A stretch of 64,000 nt of DNA. It comes from Candidatus Bipolaricaulota bacterium (lineage in GTDB: Bacteria; Bipolaricaulota; Bipolaricaulia; UBA7950; UBA9294). The stretch is taken from NCBI GenBank assembly GCA_028278555.1, contig JANQEA010000083.1:1-64000 (forward strand), in the 5' to 3' direction. Shown here piece after piece: positions 63,771 to 64,000 of this stretch (positions are counted from its first letter, which is position 1; the number at the start of each line of letters is the position of its first letter). The notes beneath the pieces were generated by a model. It was not told the DNA's origin. It did no database searches and saw nothing but the letters and a program-made list of their open reading frames with translations. The translations under genes and the position numbers were made by a program.

Positions 63771-64000
63771 ATGCCGAGGTCGACAAGGAAAGGACCGTAC
63801 GTGAAGGAGAGCCTTCAGAAGAAGGTTCAGCGCGCGAAGCGGGGAGACATTTCGGAGATCACCACGTGGTCGCGTGCATCGATGATCACGCCGGAGATGG
63901 TCGGACTGACGATCCGTGTGCACAACGGCAAGATTCACGTGCCGGTCTACATTGTCGAGAATATGGTCGGCCACAAGCTGGGCGAGTTCGCGCCGACGCG
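63771..64000 (+). CDS. rpsS: 30S ribosomal protein S19 (partial)
   Basis: The first 76 codons of S19 run off the right edge. [48 protein letters not shown] and [14 protein letters not shown] are typical. The start ATG 63771 follows AAGGAGTCAGG, 9 nt after rplB. Confidence 0.98.
   Translation, partial: MPRSTRKGPYVKESLQKKVQRAKRGDISEITTWSRASMITPEMVGLTIRVHNGKIHVPVYIVENMVGHKLGEFAPT

Overview
The window is GC-rich, gene-dense bacterial chromosome with few gaps and many 1-8 bp gene overlaps. Several predicted secreted proteins look like small outer-membrane beta-barrels (two end in Phe), four are PKD-domain lipoproteins or lipoprotein-like, and RpoC carries a large N-terminal insertion as in Thermus, Aquifex and Thermotoga. 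This suggests a deep-branching, probably diderm, thermophile-related bacterium. A Bipolaricaulota (OP1/Acetothermia)-like genome would fit, but that is an inference and the phylum is not proven by the sequence.

Layout: (1) 1-9997: end of an unknown gene, acylphosphatase, uvrB-uvrA with a secreted protein, a minus-strand barrel/PKD-lipoprotein operon, then threonine aldolase. (2) 10029-13056: pcm, a TrmY-DUF2007 fusion and a barrel-like protein. (3) 13233-14815: an Mrr-like nuclease and a six-tRNA cluster. (4) 14914-19429: a very large secreted protein in which nearly every second residue is Ala, with a Cys-rich secreted neighbour. (5) 19567-24780: a small ribbon-helix-helix (RHH) protein, a Ca2+-type P-type ATPase, an amidase and a small barrel. 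(6) 24870-31049: about 6.2 kb of less GC-rich sequence bounded by two 136-bp direct repeats, holding a secreted WD40 protein, a PHP/SMC-like ATPase, a broken RHH gene and a DUF2513-like gene, ending at tRNA-Arg. (7) 31123-40147: two tRNA-Ser genes, mnmA, cupin, phosphatase-family protein, secreted proteins, second RHH copy, amidohydrolase and glmS. (8) 40279-50862: DUF151 nuclease, LolA-like protein, pgk, tRNA-Gly, type-4 uracil-DNA glycosylase, TPR protein, infB-ylxP-rbfA, CCA-adding enzyme and a HerA-like ATPase. (9) 50956-64000: hpf, a PP-loop-like protein, a possible omega gene, rpoC without rpoB, and a continuous rpsL-rpsG-fusA-rpsJ-rplC-rplD-rplW-rplB-rpsS run without tuf.

Sigma-70-like promoters (TTGNNN-16/18-TATAAT-like) are easy to see before glmS, DUF151, pgk, infB, hpf, the rpoC leader, rpsL and tRNA-Gly. 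Some genes have the -10 box so close to the start codon that their mRNAs should be leaderless or nearly so. The most unusual items are the Ala-alternating protein, the repeat-bounded ATPase island with its decayed RHH copy, the dyads placed over the -10 boxes of the rpoC and rpsL promoters, and the palindromic -10 shared by two divergent promoters.

The genes fall into a few working groups: translation and transcription (ribosomal proteins, EF-G, IF-2, RbfA, HPF, RpoC, tRNAs and tRNA modification or maturation by MnmA, TrmY and the CCA enzyme), repair (UvrA, UvrB, UDG, possibly HerA), and a set of exported structural or envelope proteins of unknown role.
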